Assembly: GCA_022577435.1 (NCBI GenBank)
Contig: JAKOON010000015.1
Span: 17,015,830 to 17,079,829, forward strand
Source of the DNA: Embiotoca jacksoni
Taxonomy: Eukaryota; Chordata; Actinopteri; Embiotocidae
Direction: 5' to 3'
DNA: 64,000 nucleotides
In this document: positions 62,801-64,000 of the stretch, one piece after another
How positions within the stretch are numbered: position 1 is the first letter of the stretch
How the letters are laid out: each line of letters starts with the position of its first letter
Notes under the pieces: generated by a model
Told to the model about the DNA's origin: nothing
Databases searched by the model: none
What the model saw: only the letters and a program-made list of their open reading frames with translations
Made by a program: the position numbers and the translations under genes

Positions 62801-63739
62801 GACATTTCATGTGTTGAAGTGCATCCATCTGTGCGAGTGCTCGGGCTTGGACGGTGCGCGTATCTTCCAATTCAATGCTTTCGTGATACTTGGTGCGGAT
62901 TTGGTAAATATATCGCCACTTTGAATGACCGGCGATTCACTGTTACAATATATTACACTTTTTTTGTTTCGTTTTTTTTTTTTAACAGCAGACGATGGGA
63001 AAAAAAGTTCAGTATTCTGGAGAGAATATAAATATCATGAGTAATATTTCCAAAAACAACACGCATCACATGCCAGTTAGCCGCTCTTAGTTTTATTTCA
63101 TTAGCGCCATTGCTATAAACGGCTTTGGCTCTGCCTTAACGCTCACACATTTTCTGTCATTAGGACTGGCAATTAAGAGGTCTGCAGGCCATTACAGAAG
63201 TCTTCTACTTGGTAGATGAATAGAAAAGCTTATTGTTATAATAAAGTACTGTTGTAATTGAATGAGTCAAAGCAGAGCCATTGTTTTTTTTTTTTTTTAT
63301 TCTGAAGCGCTCTGCTCGTCTGAGGCCAGAAGTGTCGACGTCGTCAGCAGACGGTCGGAGAACGGCTAGCCGTTAGCTGTTAACAGCTAGCAACACGTTG
63401 AACTGCTACCGATCACAGCGCCGGGAAAAGGTTGGATTTATTTACGCCTTTCACCGCCGCCGTTTGTTTGATCAAACGAACAGCTTTCCAGTCCACCTTG
63501 TTCATCCGTCAATGCTAACAGGCTAACCAGCTAGCTCTTAGGCTAACTTTTAGCTGGTAGCTTTTACTACCCTACCTCCGTGTAAATAAGTTAAATATCA
63601 ATCCGGCAAATTGTGTATCAATTTACCACAGTAAATACTCACTGCGGTTTTCCTTCGGCGATACATGTCAAATCTAGATTGTCGCCCTCCCTGGTCAAAC
63701 CTTCAGGATATGTCACCACAATCTTCACCTCTGGTTTAT
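36393..63739 (-). CDS. cadm1: cell adhesion molecule 1-like (SynCAM1/Necl-2), 3' part, 5 exons
   Basis: Five minus-strand exons join in frame: 63,739-63,643; 62,552-62,380; 52,543-52,493; 36,783-36,655; 36,511-36,393. They encode the third Ig domain (C2 type, Cys in DLTCIAEG and TYRCVASN), a short Thr/Pro stalk, a transmembrane helix (HAVIGGVVAVVMFAILCALI) and a 46-residue cytoplasmic tail. The tail has a protein 4.1-binding juxtamembrane motif (GTYFTHEAKG) and a C-terminal PDZ ligand, EYYI. CADM1 is a type I membrane nectin-like protein mediating homophilic and heterophilic adhesion, including at synapses. CADM2 and CADM3 differ in the DSRAG segment before the helix and in VVAVVxFAxLC, so CADM1 is favoured. 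Fish have duplicates; a or b cannot be told here. Signal peptide, Ig1 and Ig2 lie beyond the right edge. Confidence 0.94.
36655..36783 (-). CDS. cadm1: cadm1 transmembrane exon
   Basis: 129 bp. DSRAGDGAPQKID precedes the hydrophobic helix, then GRYFARHK as the stop-transfer basic end. The acceptor is TTTTTAG and the donor AAAG|GTAAAG. Confidence 0.96.
37520..38330 (+). mobile_element. internally deleted Tc1-like transposon
   Basis: Plus-strand relic in the cadm1 intron. Recognisable pieces are ATCACTGCATGGGCTCAGAA, TGGAAAACTGTCCTGTGGTC, TGCAGTCCAGACCTGTCACC and a 3' end close to TAGTGTCCAGACTTTTTG, all typical of an abundant fish Tc1 family. The centre of the transposase gene is missing. Confidence 0.85.
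37535..38125 (+). pseudogene. Tc1-like transposase remnant
   Basis: The conserved C-terminal block CSPDLSPIENIWCVMKQKI, then RQRRPRT, holds the last acidic residue of the DDE catalytic triad. Upstream, in-frame TGAs near 37,756 and 37,767 and an internal deletion (about 37,866-37,885) remove the other catalytic residues. Non-functional. Confidence 0.85.
39232..39369 (+). other. small open frame with (CCG/CTG) repeat, probably non-coding
   Basis: ATG at 39,232 opens 45 codons starting MDPPPLPPLPPPC and stops at TAA. The run is a CCG/CTG trinucleotide repeat within a GC-rich patch (39,232-39,540) that continues into a CCTCCCT polypyrimidine tract. No homologue recognised. Confidence 0.3.
40195..40410 (-). 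mobile_element. tRNA-derived SINE
   Basis: On the minus strand a tRNA-like head has an A box TGGCTCAGCTGG (40,401-40,390) and a B box GCAGTTCAATCCC (40,358-40,346) at tRNA-like spacing. A non-tRNA body follows. The anticodon arm is degenerate, so it is not a functional tRNA gene. Confidence 0.75.
42040..42147 (-). repeat. degenerate telomere-like repeat
   Basis: Imperfect CCTAACCTTAACC-type units (CTAACCTTAACCTTAACC, AATCTAACCCTAA) over about 110 bp, next to a (CA)17 at 42,234-42,268. The TTAGGG-like strand is minus. Confidence 0.6.
42234..42268. repeat. (CA)17 microsatellite
   Basis: Uninterrupted CA repeat downstream of the telomere-like tract. Confidence 0.95.
42850..42881. repeat. (AT)16 microsatellite
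   Basis: Uninterrupted AT repeat in the cadm1 intron. Confidence 0.95.
45095..45126. repeat. (AC)16 microsatellite
   Basis: Uninterrupted AC repeat in the cadm1 intron. Confidence 0.95.
45518..45970 (+). repeat. dispersed fish repeat family B, copy 2
   Basis: Starts GGGGTCTCCAACCCGTCGCT. Its far end is the reverse complement of the shared block at 11,337 and 59,000. It is the longest of the three copies. Confidence 0.7.
46840..47135 (+). mobile_element. non-LTR retrotransposon 3' end fragment
   Basis: TTTCTGTGCGGAGTTTGCAT and GGTTCTCTCCGGGTTCTCCG are widespread fish repeat sequence. The fragment ends TTTCACCTCGGGGATTAATA and then an (AAATC)n tail, typical of fish LINE 3' ends. Confidence 0.65.
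48165..48490 (+). repeat. dispersed fish repeat family A, copy 4
   Basis: A more diverged copy: CATATTTTGACGAGCTGGGG, GAATGGGAATCTATTGGAGC and CCCCTAGTGGGTCTCAGTGA align with the other copies. Confidence 0.65.
52493..52543 (-). CDS. cadm1: cadm1 extracellular stalk exon (Thr/Pro-rich)
   Basis: 51 bp between CATCTAG and CAAG|GTACTG. It encodes D-APTTMPTPTTNPVNTQ, equivalent to the mammalian PPTTIPPPTTT stalk exon but with a much shorter Thr run. Its phase matches both neighbours. In mammals the stalk exons are alternatively spliced and affect O-glycosylation and shedding. Confidence 0.88.
53223..53264. repeat. (AAT)n microsatellite
   Basis: About fourteen AAT units with one interruption. Confidence 0.9.
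53470..54375 (+). repeat. dispersed fish repeat family E
   Basis: Contains CATGGTGGCGCTACATGACA, TATACCAAATTTCATCCTGT and GTTGAGATATTTCAGTCGGG, which I recognise as one of the commonest dispersed repeats in percomorph fish. Internal sub-units repeat imperfectly. Confidence 0.65.
54600..55215. promoter_or_regulatory. candidate conserved non-coding element in cadm1 intron
   Basis: About 600 bp without simple repeats or recognised transposon sequence. Open frames run on both strands (184 codons minus, 111 codons plus), suggesting few stop-creating changes rather than a protein. No splice pattern or homologous protein recognised. Confidence 0.3.
55755..56442 (-). mobile_element. non-autonomous DNA transposon family C, copy 2
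   Basis: Starts AGGCCCTGTTCATACCTGGC and ends with the inverted GCCGGGTCTGAACGGGAT. The internal GGGTTTGAGAGGGTTGGAGC is the reverse complement of copy 1, so it is inserted in the opposite sense. Confidence 0.65.
59000..59175 (-). repeat. dispersed fish repeat family B, copy 3
   Basis: AACATTTACTCACATATCTG and GAATACTCAACACACATTTA match copy 1; it ends GGTTGGAAACCCTTGCTGTA. Confidence 0.65.
59798..59841. repeat. (CA)n(GA)n compound microsatellite
   Basis: About 15 CA units followed by about 7 GA units. Confidence 0.95.
60030..60375 (+). mobile_element. non-LTR retrotransposon 3' end fragment
   Basis: CGGCCGTCAGACTCTTCAAC and TTTCCCCTCTGTGGGATTAA, then an (AATCT)n tail, the pattern of fish LINE 3' ends. 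Distinct from the fragment at 46,840. Confidence 0.65.
62117..62140. repeat. (CA)12 microsatellite
   Basis: Uninterrupted CA repeat about 240 bp from the cadm1 Ig3 exon. Confidence 0.95.
62380..62552 (-). CDS. cadm1: cadm1 exon, Ig3 second half
   Basis: 173 bp. The acceptor is GTGCTCCCCAG|T; a nearer CATCAG would break the frame, so the more distant one is chosen. It includes NWLRVDEDVPPHAV, ENLNKSYNGTYRC with sequons NKS and NGT, and ASNAVGVAYDDYVLYVY. The donor is TACG|GTAGGT. Confidence 0.95.
63360..63580. repeat. GCTAGC/GCTAAC-rich repeat
   Basis: Many short GCTAGC, GCTAAC and TTAGCT words (for example GGCTAGCCGTTAGCTGTTAA), a composition typical of dispersed fish repeats. It lies in the 1.1 kb intron between the two Ig3 exons. 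Confidence 0.4.
63643..63739 (-). CDS. cadm1: cadm1 exon, Ig3 first half
   Basis: The acceptor is TTTCTACAG and the donor CCGCA|GTGAGT (minus strand), 97 bp. It encodes KPEVKIVVTYPEGLTREG and then DNLDLTCIAEGKP, with the first Cys of Ig3. TREGD and L-LTC-A-GKP match CADM1. Confidence 0.95.
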
Positions 63740-64000
63740 CTGTAGAAAAAAAAAAAGAGAGATGACTATTTCCAATACTTTCTTGTTGAGACCTTTTTCT
63801 TTTTGTCATACCTGCAGCCAAAGCTAAATCGAAATGATTGTTGGACTCTTAAGTGAAATGCTCAGAGAAGCAAACTCCCAAATGAGAGTAAAATGCCAAG
63901 AGTGAAACACAGGGGGGGAGGATTAAATGATTACCATATGTGCTCAGGAGACACCTAGTCAGTTTGCAATACCTTACAGCCAAATGATTTTATTTTCCGC
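63740..64000 (-). other. cadm1 intron upstream of Ig3, nothing recognised
   Basis: Only the polypyrimidine tract of the Ig3 acceptor is visible; the remaining gene lies to the right. Confidence 0.5.

Noticed and set aside
1..64000. CRISPR arrays, operons, prophage or other prokaryotic systems
   Set aside because: Spliced genes, intron-rich AT sequence and vertebrate repeats throughout; no regularly spaced direct repeats apart from microsatellites.

Overview
The window is vertebrate nuclear DNA, most probably from a spiny-rayed teleost fish. Coding sequence is split into short exons by GT-AG introns. Long AT-rich introns carry microsatellites, Tc1-like transposon relics, a tRNA-derived SINE and several dispersed repeats that I recognise from fish genomes. 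There is no bacterial gene organisation, operon or CRISPR array.

Region 1 (1-17,950, + strand) is most of a Rho GTPase-activating protein gene, best called arhgap32 (RICS / PX-RICS / p250GAP family). Nineteen coding exons join without a frame break into about 1,626 codons ending at a TGA at 16,849-16,851. They encode a PX domain, an SH3 domain, a RhoGAP domain with its arginine finger, and a long proline/serine-rich tail. The first exon(s) lie left of the window. Two poly(A) signals follow.

Region 2 (about 18,000-31,900) is intergenic. It opens with a compact promoter-like block (three CCAAT boxes, NRF1-, ETS-, E2F- and CRE-like sites) ending at a good splice donor, yet no protein-coding gene follows. 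The rest is AT-rich, with non-autonomous DNA transposons, a decayed Tc1-type transposase gene and several stretches that look like conserved non-coding elements.

Region 3 (about 31,890-64,000, - strand) is the 3' part of a nectin-like cell adhesion molecule gene, best called cadm1 (SynCAM1 / Necl-2). Five coding exons are visible: two for the third Ig domain, a Thr/Pro-rich stalk exon, the transmembrane exon, and the cytoplasmic exon ending in a PDZ ligand. A 3'UTR of about 4.5 kb follows. Introns of about 15.7 kb and 9.8 kb account for most of the right half. The Ig1, Ig2 and signal-peptide exons lie right of the window.

The two genes converge tail to tail. ARHGAP32 and CADM1 both lie on human 11q23-q24, which supports both names. 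Both proteins have synaptic roles in mammals, but the sequence gives no reason to think they form one system. I found no new multi-gene system. The best leads are regulatory: the orphan promoter, a possible internal arhgap32 promoter, a triple tandem splice acceptor, nuclear-receptor half-site clusters inside repeats, and intergenic or intronic blocks that look constrained.
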